From Spirometra erinaceieuropaei (taxonomy: Eukaryota; Platyhelminthes; Cestoda; Diphyllobothriidea; Diphyllobothriidae): a DNA stretch of 64,000 nt. The position numbers and the translations under genes are program-made. Where the stretch lies: NCBI GenBank assembly GCA_902702965.1, contig CACRXP010000019.1, forward strand, positions 2,205,647 through 2,269,646, given 5' to 3'. The notes below the pieces were generated by a model. It had not been told where the DNA came from, made no database searches, and saw only the letters and a list, made by a program, of their open reading frames with translations. Shown here one piece after another: positions 1 to 10,899 of the stretch. Each line of letters opens with the position of its first letter. Position 1 is the stretch's first letter.

Positions 1-289
1 AACTGGAACATCTAACAGAAACTACAGAGCTGGGGACCCACTGAGGGGACGAACCGCCCGCATTCGTGCTACGCATCGTCAGCATATCGCGAGAAAATCG
101 TTTCTAGAGATTCAACTAACGCCTGCGCTGCTTTAATAGTATCCTTATCTTTAAGAGGTATTAGTGGGCCCTAGGGTATTAGTGGCGCTTGGCTTCTTTT
201 TAGGGGCACAGATTTCGTATTATATAATAAGCAAGTAAGGAGGCCCATGATGACCAACAGTGTCTGATTATTCCGGGTTAGCCTGAATC
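1..289. other. No gene recognised; possibly upstream part of LINE-B
   Basis: I see no recognisable protein, RNA or repeat motif here. Because ORF1 remnants of LINE-B start just downstream, this stretch may be the degraded 5' part of that element, but nothing in the bases proves it. Confidence 0.3.
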
Positions 290-320
290 GAATGCAGTCA
301 GACGTGATGATCGTGTCTCG

Positions 321-640
321 GAAGACCTTGCTTCTTTTCATGATCAACTTAACCAGTTACTCCAGGCAGACATGGGAATAAAGTTTCTGAAGGCATTGCG
401 GATAGAAAAAAGGAGTGAAGACAGGACAGCAGCCCTACCACCTCGTCCTCTTAAAATTATGCTGGAGAACAAACAGCAAATCAGGTTGATCCTCTCCAAA
501 AAACCGACCTCAGAAACACAAACAGGATTTTAAACCGGACTACTCACGAGCGGAGCGGCTGAAACGCCAGGAACTAGCCTCGGGGTTTAAATCGATACTG
601 AAGGGGGCGATCGCAATCCGGATATCTTCAAGGGGAAGGT
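321..640 (+). pseudogene. LINE-B ORF1 C-terminal remnant (RNA-binding protein)
   Basis: The frame starting near 321 reads through a 'RPLKIML' strand with basic and leucine-rich surroundings to a stop near 533. After a frameshift it resumes as 'DYSRAERLKRQEL'. This pattern, a 'RPL-hydrophobic' strand followed by a helix with 'R..R.EL', is the usual C-terminal layout of ORF1 nucleic-acid chaperones in CR1/L1-type LINEs. In intact elements ORF1p coats the element RNA in the ribonucleoprotein particle. At least one frameshift and several stops make this copy non-functional. The assignment rests on pattern and on its position just upstream of an endonuclease. Confidence 0.55.
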
Positions 641-784
641 AGTTCGGAAATACATGCCGTTTCAGTGGATTCTTCCAATAATACTTAGAACGACATCAGG
701 TTCTCAGCTAACACAGACACGTTCGTGGAACCACCCGCTCAAGGCGACATTAGGAGAACGGATATTTATTGAACACATCAGGCA

Positions 785-1245
785 ATGGAAGAGCCCAAAG
801 AAAATGGCGTCCGAGATAACGGAGTAATGCTTAAAAGAGTGACAAATGCGACCGGAAAATCGGCTGCTGCAAAACTGAGGTGCTTGTTCACGAATGCCCA
901 AAGCCTGATATCGAAATTAGACGAGGTGGAACTTTGCCTTGCCGAGCTGTCTCCAGATCTTTTTAGCAGAGATCGAGACCTGGCTGTCCGGGAGTATTAG
1001 CGATAGCGAAATAGCCTTGACTGGTTACAAAATTTATCGGAGGGACAGGGAACATCGTCAGGGTGTTTGTATAGTTGTGTATGTGAATAAGGGTCTGGCA
1101 GTATCGGCAAACACCACCAAGTTTGCGTGCGGCACGGAAGAAATTTGGTTGACTATCATGGCTACCGGTTCTCCATTTCTTGATGTCCTCACTGTCTACC
1201 GACCACCTATGACAGACCAAATCGCCGACATCTCAAGGTCAAGGC
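785..1245 (+). pseudogene. LINE-B ORF2 endonuclease, N-terminal half
   Basis: Two overlapping frames together give the start of an APE-like endonuclease. 'TNAQSLISKLDE' corresponds to the N-terminal Asn-containing strand. After a frameshift near 960 comes 'EIETWLSG', carrying the catalytic Glu of the 'E-T-W' motif, then a 'YRRDR..RQG' segment and the 'TVYRPP' strand. In CR1-like elements this domain nicks target DNA to prime reverse transcription. The domain is cut off after 'VYRPP', where the LINE-A insertion interrupts it. The remaining endonuclease residues are found from about 6150. Confidence 0.75.
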
Positions 1246-1615
1246 GCGCAGCTCAATTTCAAAGACAAGTGAAGCTCTGTATTTATCTGGATATTCTTAA
1301 GTAATTAATGCCTGTTTTCTACTTGAGTCCCTTTTTAAAGTCGCCTGTCAATATAAGGAAAACAATTTTCCCCAGCTTTGCTTGACAGTCTGGCAAAAAA
1401 GTCGTATTTTGTAAAAAATCCATTGTAGTGAATCCTTTCCCTACTACCGCTCTCTAGTTTTTGTAGTTAAATAACAGTATTACTTGCTATTCAGTGCGCT
1501 CTCCCGTACGTTGGAAACGTTTTGATCCTTTTGCTGTAACGAAAAACTTTTTTTGTCTGTAATGCCCCGCTGAGCACGTGCTAAAAGGCGAGAGCTTGCG
1601 GCCTCCCCACCGTCT

Positions 1616-2170
1616 TTGGGTGCTAAAATCGTGACTGAAGACATAGCAGGTGCCAGCATATGTTCTTCGCCGTCTGCAGATCTGATTAACTCACAAATCC
1701 CTTTAGTACATGTAGAACCTCTCGACCCTTCAGTCGTCAAAAAATACGCCTCTGCTAGTCGTAGCAGGCCATCAGCCGGCGAAATAATCGATCAGCTGAT
1801 TTATGGAGACATAAACAGCACTTCTGAAAAAGTAATTGAACAAGTTTTTAAACTTATTGGGGTAATTAGTTCGGAAACTGAGGAACGAATTAAACGCAAG
1901 CATAATTTCGTACTGCGAAACATTCCGAGCCACTTATCTGCTATGGAGGGAGCGCATTTGTTCCTATAAAGTTGTGGCTTGAGTTTTAGTGTCGCACAAG
2001 CTAAGCGACTTCGCTCGCTTAGCCGTAATGCGCCGATACTAGTTACCCTTTTCTCCATGATAGAAGTCGATTTTATCTTGTCGAGTAGGGAGATGACTAG
2101 AGACATCTGCCGTAAATGGCGCTGCTCCTTTTCGCCAGACCTCGCACACCTGCAGCGAAGATTGAATTAA
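1616..2170 (+). pseudogene. LINE-A ORF1, RRM-like RNA-binding protein
   Basis: The frame from 1616 carries a glutamate/lysine-rich segment and then 'KRKHNFVLRNIP', which matches the first strand of the RRM-type ORF1 protein in CR1/L1-like elements ('x-N-hydrophobic-hydrophobic-x-G/N-hydrophobic-P'). It stops at about 1969. The next frame continues with 'QAKRLRSL' and 'PILVTLF', corresponding to the 'RLG...RP-hydrophobic' part, then 'DICRKWR'. Frameshifts separate the pieces, so no complete ORF1p can be made. Family knowledge says such proteins bind the element RNA; the assignment here is by motif order only. Confidence 0.55.
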
Positions 2171-2200
2171 CTAAAATCGGCAAAAACCAACACCAAGATA

Positions 2201-2910
2201 ATGACACCTACTGTCAGTCTGAATATGTCCTCTACAACACCATCTGCGGCATCTGCACATCACGGCATAGTCAATTCCGTAGGAAATTCGACTACTTTTA
2301 ATGCTGAGGTCTTTAAACACACCATCACGCCGGGTATAAACACGCCTCTATCGACTCCCCCAGCAACCCCTAGTAAGCCTAAGCATGTGTCTAAGTCAAA
2401 GGCAAATCCAATTGCTGCCTCAGCCACTCGGAAACCCGATAAATCAAGCACCATTATAAAATCTTTTCCTACACAATCGGCGAACAGAGCCTCAAATACC
2501 CCGACTCAAAACGTACCGTGTTGCCAACTGTCCCCCAGCCCTCATATCAAGGCAGTTAGGCCGAACATGCCGATTTTCCCACCGTTTAATAGAGCTCTTG
2601 TTCCAATGGAAGCAATGCGTCCCCCAACCCCTATCTTGTTTCCTCCACGGCCGTTTTACTAATTTAATTCTCATGATAATGTCCATACTGGACCAGTTAA
2701 CTCATCTGATCTTCAGTTTCGTAACGGCGGGAATGTGTTGCAGTGTCTGCCCCGCGGATTTCCAGCTGAAAATAAGTTAGCTAACAATAGTTACCAGTTT
2801 ACCTGCCCGTCATTCCCTCCCCCAAGTCCTACCCCTTTTTATCCACGTCAGAATTTTTTGATGCCACAAAATTTTTTGCAGAACCGGATGGTTGCATCCG
2901 GGCCGTTTGC
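2201..2910 (+). pseudogene. LINE-A Pro/Ser/Thr-rich linker region between ORF1 and endonuclease
   Basis: Open frames 2201-2662 and 2735-2941 encode low-complexity proline-, serine- and threonine-rich sequence with no recognisable fold. A similar proline-rich region precedes the endonuclease of LINE-C on the other strand (55424-56097), which suggests it is a regular part of this LINE clade. It could be the C-terminal tail of ORF1 or the N-terminal extension of ORF2. The frames are out of register with the endonuclease. Confidence 0.45.
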
Positions 2911-2913
2911 TCC

Positions 2914-3870
2914 GTGGGCAGCCCAGAACTGGACGACGTAGCCAACCTCCCTCAAAATCTGATAGCCTTTCTCTTCAAACTTTTGTTTTTAAATGCCAGA
3001 TCCTTGCTTGATAAGATGTTTTTGCTTCAGACTCTGGTGTTCGTCCATTGTCCTGATATTGTTTTAGTAACTGAGACGTGGGCATCAGCCTCAGTAGCTG
3101 ACTCTGAACTCTCTCTTCTAGGCCACAATTGCATCCGAAATGATCGCCAAGATAGACGTGGTGGGGGCAGCTGTGTCTACGTTAAGAAAACACTTACATT
3201 TTTGCCGTTGGACCTCCCGCACTTTTCAGCAGTAGAAAGCAGCTGCTGGCTCCAAATTGCACTAAAAATAGTTTCTCCTTACTCGTTGGCTGCGTCTATC
3301 GCCCTCCCAACGCCAACGACAATTTTGATCGTATACTCTCACAGGCCGACTTAAGCTTTAAGTATCAATTGGTTGCGGGTGACTTTAATCTCCCTGAAAT
3401 CCGCTGGTCACCGCCTTCAGGCCCCAGAATGTTCGATGAGTTTTTTGAGGTTGTGCATGTTGGGATGTGGAATTAGGTTGTCGATTTTCCCACCCGAGGC
3501 TCAAGTATACTTGACCTAATTTTCTGTAGAGGCTGCTTGCCATCGTCAGTGTCATCCCTAGGCCCACTCGGGGGCTCAGACCATGACATAGTTGTTTCAA
3601 CGTTGGAATTCGAGGATGACGAAATGTCGTCCCAAAAGTATAACTTTTTCCGCGATTTCCGATCAACTCGCTCAACCGAATTATTAACACACCTTAATTC
3701 CTACGACTGGATTGAGTTCTTCCTTAGTCCGGATGTAAATGTTTGCACTGCAAAACTGTACGAAATATTGAATCCGCTTATCTCTCGTTTTGTCCCCCGT
3801 AAGAAAATTATTAATGTCGGGGATGAGATTTTCCTACCCTTACCCTTTCGTCGCAGATTGCGCAGAATTT
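2914..3870 (+). pseudogene. LINE-A ORF2 APE-type endonuclease
   Basis: The first frame contains 'LFLNARSLLDK' and 'VTETWASAS' with the catalytic Glu, then 'RRGGGSCVYVKK'. Near 3270 the frame shifts, and the domain continues as 'GCVYRPP', 'AGDFNLPEIRW' (the catalytic Asp/Asn loop), an in-frame TAG near 3475, 'ILDLIF' and 'GGSDHDIVV' (the C-terminal Ser-Asp-His motif). The full APE motif order is present, so the domain was recently complete. One frameshift, one stop and a second frameshift near 3880, before the RT, disable it. Confidence 0.85.
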
Positions 3871-3874
3871 ATCG

Positions 3875-5764
3875 TTGTTTCCATCTGCAGAACGATGTTT
3901 CTGTTCTGCACTTGATTTGTCTGATGAAAAACAGCTAGCCGAAGTGGTCCAGTTTACCGAAAACCATTCGTTAAATGTCTCAAGACTTTTCTCTAGAAAA
4001 ATACGAACTCATAGAAAGACGCAGCATCCCATCCTCCGAGACGATCTCGGAAATCCCAAAGTTGATGCCCAGTTAACCGCGGATAGCTTCAACGATTTCC
4101 TGTCCAAAACGTTTATTGAAGACTCGACCACTCCGCTTCCGACCATCCAGTCATTGACCGGGGCAGTTCTAGAAACTATAAGTTTCACTCTGTGGGATGT
4201 GACTGTTGCGATTCGGCGTTTTTGTCAATCTTATAGTCCAGGACCTGATGGTGTCCCTGTAAGCATTTTAAAAGCCGATGCAAACACGATCTTCCCATCC
4301 CTCTTATGCAAGATATTTAATCTCGCTCTTGAAACTGAAACCTATCCTACCTTGTGGAAGGAATCACACATTCTGCCCATTCCTAAGCACGGCAAATCTA
4401 CATCATGTGATGACTTGCGGCCAATAAACACCCTCCCCGCAGTTTCGAAGATCTTAAAGACATTGATCAAAGATAAGATGATGTGTCACTTAACAGCGAA
4501 TATCTTACTGAGTGCTGCTCAGCATGGATTCCTCAAAGCTCGATCTTGTGACACCTGTCAACTCTCTTTCTTTGACTATGTTCTCCAATCTAGGGACCAT
4601 GGTTTTGCTCTTTACACAGTATATTTCGATTTCACTAAGACTTTTGACCGTGTTGACCATGCTCTTCTTCTCTTGAAATTGTCCTCTTTCGGAATAGGTG
4701 GCAAACTTTTGAATTTTATATCCTCTTATTTGGGCACTCGCACACAACGAGTTAAGATTTCCAATACCATCTCCAACCCCACACGTGTGAGGAGTGGAGT
4801 CATTCAGGGTAGTGTGCTCGGCCCGCTTTTATTTTGTCTTCTCGTTAATGATGTACCCGATTTATTTCAGAATGGTAAACCGTTCATGTATGCCGATGAT
4901 CTTAAAGTTGCATATAGATATAAGCTGGCAGATCATGACATCGTGCATGATCTCCTAAAGAGCGATTTACAGGCTTTCGCCCAGTGGTGCCGCACAGGGC
5001 GCCTTTCTTTTTCTTGGCATAAGTGCTCAGCCATGGTGGTTGGCGACGACCACCAACCACTACTAAGTATTGAAGGTCACGCCATAAATGTGCCAGGGGT
5101 TATAAAGGATTTGGGCGTTTCATACTCCAAGAGTGTCAATATCTCGGAGCACTGTGCCTTGATAGTCTCCAAAGCACGTAGAACGACCGGGTTTATCCTC
5201 CGAAATTATAAAACTAGGGATATTAGAATGCGCCTTTTCAACATGTACGTTAGACCTGGTCTGGAATATTGTTCGTTTTCATTTAGCCTCATGCGTGCTA
5301 CTGAGCGGAAGAAAATAGAATCCATTCAAAGCTTTTTTACTAAGAGAATTTTAACCCCGAAACACCGACATTTGTCTTACCAAGAACGTTGCCTGCTTAC
5401 AGGCCTCGATCCTTTATGGTTCCGTAGATTACAAAAGGGACTATTTTTGCTATTTAAACTCTTATATAATCACACATTTAACCCACTCACCTCTTTAAGA
5501 CATCATATCCACCCACGACGTAACAGTCACCGTGAGGTCTTCTTATTTCTGCCTCTGGCACGTACTGTTAAATATCGTCGGTTCTTTTCTGTAAATGCAA
5601 TTGCTATTTGGAATAAACTACCCATGAGTGTGAAAACTCTGCAAAATTATCCTTTATTTAAGAGAACTATTACTCGATTTTTGCATTCAGAAAAGCTCCC
5701 ACAAATTTTGGGTGCCAAAAACTCTGATCGACTGTACCGTAGCGATGGCGTTTGTGGTCTCTGA
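3875..5764 (+). pseudogene. LINE-A reverse transcriptase and C-terminal domain (629-codon open frame)
   Basis: This is the longest open frame in the window. In order it shows the fingers motif 'GPDGVPVSILK' (about residues 120-130), 'LRPINTLP', 'QHGF', the catalytic motif A 'YFDFTKTFDRVDH', 'GVIQGSVLGPLLF', and motif C 'MYADDLKV' with YADD at nucleotides 4889-4900. A 'YVRPGLEYCS' C-terminal segment typical of the CR1/Jockey group follows. The catalytic aspartates are all present. In the cell this enzyme would copy element RNA at a nicked target. It is separated from its endonuclease by a frameshift, so it is not part of a working ORF2 polyprotein. Confidence 0.9.
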
Positions 5765-6080
5765 ACACTATGGCCGGTCTCACCAGCTGTTCCTCAAAGC
5801 CTCTGCTTTGGCTATCCCCAGCTACATGAAAAGAATTTGACGTCCGATAATCTCCGATACCGTGCAACCTCCCCCCTTCTTGACGGTCGATATTCTACCA
5901 CCGCCGGCAGTTTTTTCTCCTGAGCCCTCCAAACCATAAAAACCACCATCAACTATATTTTTATCCCTTTAGCTCAGGAGTTTTTTTCACTGCCGGTCGG
6001 ATTTATGTTTAATCGCTTCCCTTGACAATGCCTGTAAACTGGCATTAAATAAAAATTTTATTTATAAATTTATAAATTTT
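5765..6080 (+). other. LINE-A 3' untranslated region and tail
   Basis: Non-coding 3' end of LINE-A. It contains the 'CCGGTCTCACCAG' block shared with the other two copies. Relative to them, copy 1 lacks about 28 bp just after 'CTCACCAG'. It ends with 'TTAAATAAA' and TTTATAAA repeats. The AATAAA probably serves as the poly(A) signal of the element. Confidence 0.75.
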
Positions 6081-6149
6081 GGAGCAGTTGGAGAAATTTT
6101 CCAGTCGACCTTACATCACCAGGAGCAAACTAGAACACCCTCCAAACGT

Positions 6150-6891
6150 CAGGTCCAAAATCGGCAGTGGATTGACCTCTGCTGAAGAAAACACTAAAAG
6201 CGTGCCTCACACAACATATAGTGTTCCCAACGAAAACACCTGAAGGACAAAGGCCAAACTGCCTGGATTTGGTTTTTACGAAAATAACAGACACCATAGG
6301 CGAGATCAATTCCATGCCGCCCCTTGGCCGAAATGATCATGTAGTGCTTATATGGATTATTCGTTATTCTCCATTTCGCATACTCCGGGCCAAAAAAAGA
6401 CCCAATGTATGTCAATGCGACTTTAGTGAAATGAGGGCAGGCTCATTCGGTCTCGAGTGGGACTCATTGTTTACGGGAAATGCCAACGATGACTGGGAGT
6501 TGTTCAAGAATGTCCTTCTGCAGATCATCAACACTGTCCACTGGACAAACGCCCTGGGTAGCTAAATAGCAACCGTAAGAAAGAAATCAACAGGAAGAAC
6601 AAAGTTTGGGGAAAATACTGCGGCACTAGGCAAGTTGAATATTTAAACACCTACAAGACACAGAGGAACAAACTGAGAAAAATAATTATAAAAATGCGGG
6701 AGAAATTCGAGAAGAAATTGCTACAAAAAGTAACTCAGAAACCGAAATTGCTCTACAGCTACCTCCGAAGAAGTAAAAGGAACAGGCATCAAATCCCCTT
6801 AATAAGGACTACTGATGGCGTTGAGATTGCTGAGAACAGTGACAAAGCTTGCGTATTTTTCACAGTTATTCCAATCAGTCTACACAAATGA
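6150..6891 (+). pseudogene. LINE-B endonuclease C-terminal half and linker
   Basis: The frame from about 6150 reads 'CLTQHIVFPTKTPEGQRPNCLDLVFTK' in pieces, then 'PPLGRNDHVVL', the C-terminal strand pair and Asp-His motif of CR1 endonucleases; the usual Ser before Asp-His is Asn here. It runs to a stop near 6563. A second frame at 6694-6891 gives 'LLYSYLRRSKRNR' and 'TTDGVEIAENSDKA', the basic linker that precedes the RT in CR1-type ORF2. It complements the N-terminal half at 785-1245. Confidence 0.75.
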
Positions 6892-7149
6892 GCCAAGATT
6901 CCTTCCTCCCTCTACAGAATGACTGTCGAGCCCAAACGTCGGTGATGAACTGTTCTCAGAAGGCATTGTCCGGAGAGAATTCTAGGCATTTAGCGAATCG
7001 AAGTCGCCAGGACCAGACGAGATTCTACCCAGGCTTCTAAAGAACTTGCTATTGAGCTCTCTGTGCCATTTTCGGTGTTCTTTTAAACGTCATTTGACAA
7101 TGGAATACTTTCTTTTGATTGGAAGCTGGCGCAAATTACTCAGCTATAC

Positions 7150-8000
7150 AAATGAGGTAGCAGGGCAGCGACGAAAAACTACAGGAGCATAAGCTTGACA
7201 TGAATTCTTTGCAAAGTTATGGAAAGGATCATAAAGTGTGAACTGGTGCAGTTTCTGGAAGTCCACGGCCTGCTATCGAAACAACAATATAGGTTACGGA
7301 AAGGAAGCTCCTGGACGACAAAGTTGATGCAATCTCTCCAGAGCTGGACCCGAGCTCCTGAAGACATGCACGCGGTCCACATAGCTTTCATCGCTTTCCT
7401 GAAGGCATTCGACACTGTGCCACACCAGAGGCTCTTACATAAACTGAAAAAATAGGAATCAGCGGCAACTCCCTTAAATGGATCGAAAACTTCCTTTTGG
7501 GTCGACACCAGGTTGTGTGCATCGGTCAAGAGAAATCAGATCCTGCTATGATCGAGAGTGGTGTCCACCAGGGCTCAGTACTGGGACCCATTTCGTTCCT
7601 TAGTGCGAGGACGATGGCGCTTGAGCTTAGACTGTGAAGAAGCAATGTTTGCCGATGACATGAAGATATGGAGCGTAATTCGGAGTCCTGCCGACAAAGG
7701 CAGAATTCAGGTGAACCCAAAGCGGTTGGAGGGTTGGTCAAACCGTTGGCTCCTGCGGTTCAATGTTGGCAAATGCCGCATACTTCGCCAAGGCAACACA
7801 GCCAGATCCGCCTGCAAAAGAACTTTCTTTCTGGATGGTGCAGCCCTGCAAGTGGTAAAGGCCCCAAAGGACTCGGTGTGATGACGACGAGTTCCCTAAA
7901 ACCATCCGTCCATTGTTTGAGTAACAAAATTGCAAAAAGTGTAATGTCCGTACCGTACGCCATCAGGCGTGCGTTTATGGAATTTGACTAAGATGCTCTT
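7150..8000 (+). pseudogene. LINE-B reverse transcriptase core, decayed
   Basis: Frames in this stretch show 'MERIIKCELVQFLE', 'LLSKQQYRLRKGSS', a motif A relic 'IAFLKAFDTVPHQRLL' in which the expected first catalytic Asp is replaced by Ala, and 'HQGSVLGPI'. Motif C is 'MFADDMKIW', with FADD at nucleotides 7648-7659. 'LQVVKAPKDSV' and 'DLGV'-like remnants follow in shifted frames. The reading frame changes several times and the copy cannot be active. Confidence 0.8.
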
Positions 8001-8039
8001 TCAATGACATTCAGAACATTCGTCCGGCCGCATATGAAG

Positions 8040-8471
8040 TATGGCATACAAGCCTGGAGACCGTGGGAGGTCGAGGACCAAAACTGATCCGAAAGAGTTC
8101 AAAAGAGAGGCACGAAGTTGGTTAGGGGTCAGAGTTCCTTTCCTTGTGCAAGCCGCCTAGAAAATCTGAACCTCTTTCCCTTGAGTTACGGACAACTTCG
8201 CGGGGATCTCTTGCAAACCTTTTTCATTGTAAAGGGGTTGGATTGCAGTCTGGACTTCGAGTACTTTTTTGAATTTGCTACGACGACCAACCTCCGAGGT
8301 CACTTGTTAAATTTGGGCACTCAACGGGCGAGGTTGGACGTGCGGACGTTCTACTTCCGTGTTCGAGTGGTCAAACCATGGGATGCCCTATCCGCAGATG
8401 TTGCGATGTCACCATCTATACAAAGTTTTAAAAGGAACCTTGACATGTATGTGTTCCGAGATGACCAATAG
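8040..8471 (+). pseudogene. LINE-B ORF2 C-terminal domain
   Basis: The open frame at 8118-8471 carries 'LENLNLFPLSYGQLRGDLL', 'RARLDVRTFYFRVRVV' and 'PSIQSFKRNLDMY'. This is the strongly conserved extreme C terminus of CR1-like LINE polyproteins in invertebrates. The preceding 'VQKRGTKLV' is present in a neighbouring frame. A stop at about 8471 matches the normal end of ORF2. It is the best-preserved part of this element. Confidence 0.85.
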
Positions 8472-8655
8472 CGATGGGAAGTCGAGCTAATCCCCTGTTC
8501 CTTGTTCCCATTTTGTCCTACCATAATGGGCTTGTTTGAACTATTTCAGCTCCAGAACATTTTTCTGCGCACCACACATTTTTACGTTGCATACTGGGTA
8601 CTCAAAGGCTTACGCCTATTTCCCTCAATAAGATGAATTGAACTGAGCTGAACTT

Positions 8656-9724
8656 ACATTCGCCTGTGATTAAAGCGGCTTTTTAGGATAAAGATACTAA
8701 CAAACCAGCAATAATTTTTTTGATAAAGGCAGACACAACTGTGTAGTGCGTCGCTCGAGGAAGTACATAGTTTTATGGAGGATAACTCCTGGACTTGCTC
8801 AGTTAGAAATGGCCCTCAAAACGTCTCCCCTCCGACATAGTGTTCACGTTGGGTCAGTGCACTGCATTGTAGTTTTCCAAAAAACAGTCTTTATCGATTG
8901 CATTTGCCATGAGTCTTTCTCCTCTTACTCATCCAGACCACTATTAAAGCTTTGCGACGATGTCAATGAAAGTTCCTCTTCTTATCATACTTTGATTAAA
9001 CTAGCAATTGAGGGTTCACACATGGACAAAAGTGTCTCGCATCGGGATATGTGCACCGTTGTAGTCAGTGTGCTTTTGAGCTCGAGGAGCCAGTCGGTCC
9101 CCCTGCGCACAACTTATGCTCAGTAATTCTTTTTTGTTTCTCATTCTCCATCGTAGCGAAATTTACCGTACATTATCGTTTCTAAATCAGCAGCGACTCT
9201 TTCTATCATCCTTGACTTTCTGAGAAGCTTACATTAAGCGACTTTAAATTTGTGTACCCAGGGTGGTACGACCGTCTTCGGATAAATTCCAGGGCAAAAC
9301 TTTCCATCCAATTTTGCTAACGTTTCTTGACGCCGCATTGCAAAAATCACAGTCGAAATGCTGCACTCGTTCTTACCATGTATGAGTAACAAATTATGAC
9401 CAGTTTCAGCACTGCTGCATTCTTTTCGATTTATAAAAATCTTAAAAGTGAACGCGCGCATAAACTGAAAAGTGGTGTTTCAACTTTCAAATAATCCTTT
9501 CAAGGTGAAGATGGTAATAAATGAAGGCCAAATAGTCACCCTGCCATAAGCTCAAAAGATAATTTTTACTTCCCATTCAGAAGGTTACATTGACCTGTTC
9601 GGACGCGATGTCGTAAATCGGAAGCCGGGATTCTTGAATCACAATAAATTGAACGAGGAGCCTAGAATAAATGGTCGCTAGCTCAACATCTACAACCGGC
9701 ATATGCACAAAATTGACGACACAC
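8656..9724. other. No gene recognised
   Basis: An open frame of 126 codons lies at 8746-9126 (+), but it has no recognisable domain, splice context or repeat partner in the window. I treat it as chance. Nothing else stands out. Confidence 0.4.
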
Positions 9725-9946
9725 TTAATAATAATAATAATTTTGTGCACATCCTCGGGAAATCGCCAATGTACATGTAAAAGTACTTAAAAATAAGTAT
9801 CCAAACGAAGGTGCGGACAAATGCATCAGAAAATATGTGTATAAGACAATGGTGACTGAAAGACTGAGGCTTGAACCCACAATCTGTTACTTTGAGGTCC
9901 AGCATCCCAACCATTGAGCCCCGAGCCTGTTGTCAGAGATATCGTT
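9725..9946 (-). mobile_element. tRNA-derived SINE with (AAT)n tail
   Basis: Read on the minus strand, the head shows an A-box-like 'GGCTCAATGGTTGGGATG' and a B box 'GGGTTCAAGCCTC', spaced as in a tRNA, followed by a unique body and a short (TTA)n run at 9728-9742. An internal pol III promoter with an A/T-rich simple tail is the standard SINE layout. The body does not obviously match the other SINEs in this window, so it may be a separate family. It is not a functional tRNA, because no acceptor stem pairs across it. Confidence 0.65.
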
Positions 9947-10899
9947 CTGCGTACACCGCTAGTCTCTATGCAACTACCTACAGACTCTAAACCATGCTTA
10001 AAGCCATATGGGGACGGGTATATATCGCAAAGCGAGTGGGTGCATGTTCTCTACCACAATAAATGACGAATCGGAATTCCGAATATTCGCAACTTCAAAG
10101 CAAAGAGAAGGCAGTGATATATGAAGTCGAGAAGGCAGAGAAACAAACTGCCCCTTGAAGTTCGTCCCAGAGGTATCGAATTGGTTAATTTTGTGAGTAT
10201 TTCTAAGAAGGGAAGTCCGTCACTGTTGGTAGAGTTATGTGCAACGCGGACGTAAGACCACCGCTGATGCACTTTACGAGGACCACCGAGCATTAATTTT
10301 TAAGAAAAGAGTCTTCTGATGGCACCCCACAGTCGCCGTGGATACATTCATAGATAAACTCAATTCTCTTCAAGTGACACCTCTCAACATTGGATGCAGC
10401 ACGATGTGACAGCGGTCTAGAACTTTGCTTCCTGAAAATGTTTGACCTCCCTGTGGCATCCCGCATTCAGGTACGGAATGAAAAATATGTGATACGATCT
10501 AAGCATTGTTTCTGAAAGAAAAGCACGCACGATGTGAAACCACATATCTTCAAGGTCTTCCCCGAACTTCCAGCCGCAGTAATTGATGGTAATGGCTTTT
10601 TCGCATGACTCAGCTCTATGTCCCGAATGGATTTGCATCCTAAATGTAAGTTTTTTCTAAGTGCTATGTGTCCAGGAAGCTTGGAGCGTCAAAACCCAGT
10701 AAACTATCAAGGGATGGGAAATTCCACCCACCAGTCGAATTCCTCCTCTACAGGCAATGGAAAACTGAATAAAACTTTAAAAGCAACTTTTTTGCCAGAT
10801 ACAAAAAAGAATCAGGCGCACTTCAGTTCATCAGCCTCTATAACTGTGTACTTACTAATGATTGACTTTGAACTGCTGATAATGTGAAATATAAGAAGT
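9947..10899. other. No gene recognised
   Basis: A minus-strand open frame of 73 codons (10417-10638) has a plausible amino-acid composition, but it lacks recognisable motifs. The phrase 'TTTGACCTCCCTGTGG' recurs in similar form near 12536, hinting at an old dispersed repeat. No function is assigned. Confidence 0.35.

Larger units (their letters stand above)
290..1250 (+). mobile_element. LINE-B, CR1-like non-LTR retrotransposon, 5' segment
   Basis: This is the 5' portion of a decayed CR1-like LINE: an ORF1 C-terminal remnant followed by the first half of an APE-type endonuclease. The endonuclease stops after its 'VYRPP' strand. Its continuation, together with the reverse transcriptase, lies about 4.8 kb downstream at 6080-8655, because a second LINE (LINE-A) sits in between. 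The reading frames are broken by frameshifts, so the copy is dead. Neither the outer 5' end nor the exact insertion junction can be fixed by eye. Confidence 0.75.
1300..6080 (+). mobile_element. LINE-A copy 1, nearly full-length non-LTR retrotransposon nested in LINE-B
   Basis: A second LINE in the same orientation lies inside LINE-B. In order it holds an RRM-like ORF1, a Pro/Ser/Thr-rich stretch, an APE endonuclease, a reverse transcriptase, a 3' untranslated region, and a tail built of TTTATAAA-like units after a 'GCATTAAATAAA' motif. Two 5'-truncated relatives occur at 10900-11712 and 49696-50540 and end with the same 'TTAAATAAA' motif, which fixes the 3' end. The 629-codon RT frame is open, so the copy is relatively young. 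ORF1 and the endonuclease carry frameshifts and a stop. The 5' boundary is approximate. Confidence 0.85.
6080..8655 (+). mobile_element. LINE-B, 3' segment resuming after the LINE-A insertion
   Basis: The CR1-like element interrupted at about 1250 continues here with the C-terminal half of the endonuclease, a linker, the reverse transcriptase and a conserved C-terminal domain. It ends in a short 'GAATTGAACTGAGCTGAAC' type tail, as in CR1 3' ends with degenerate octamer repeats. Numerous stops and frameshifts make it considerably more decayed than LINE-A, which agrees with its being the older host of the insertion. Confidence 0.8.

Noticed and set aside
8746..9126. 126-codon plus-strand frame as a host exon
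   Set aside because: No recognisable domain, no splice signals found at the edges, and composition like the surrounding non-coding sequence.
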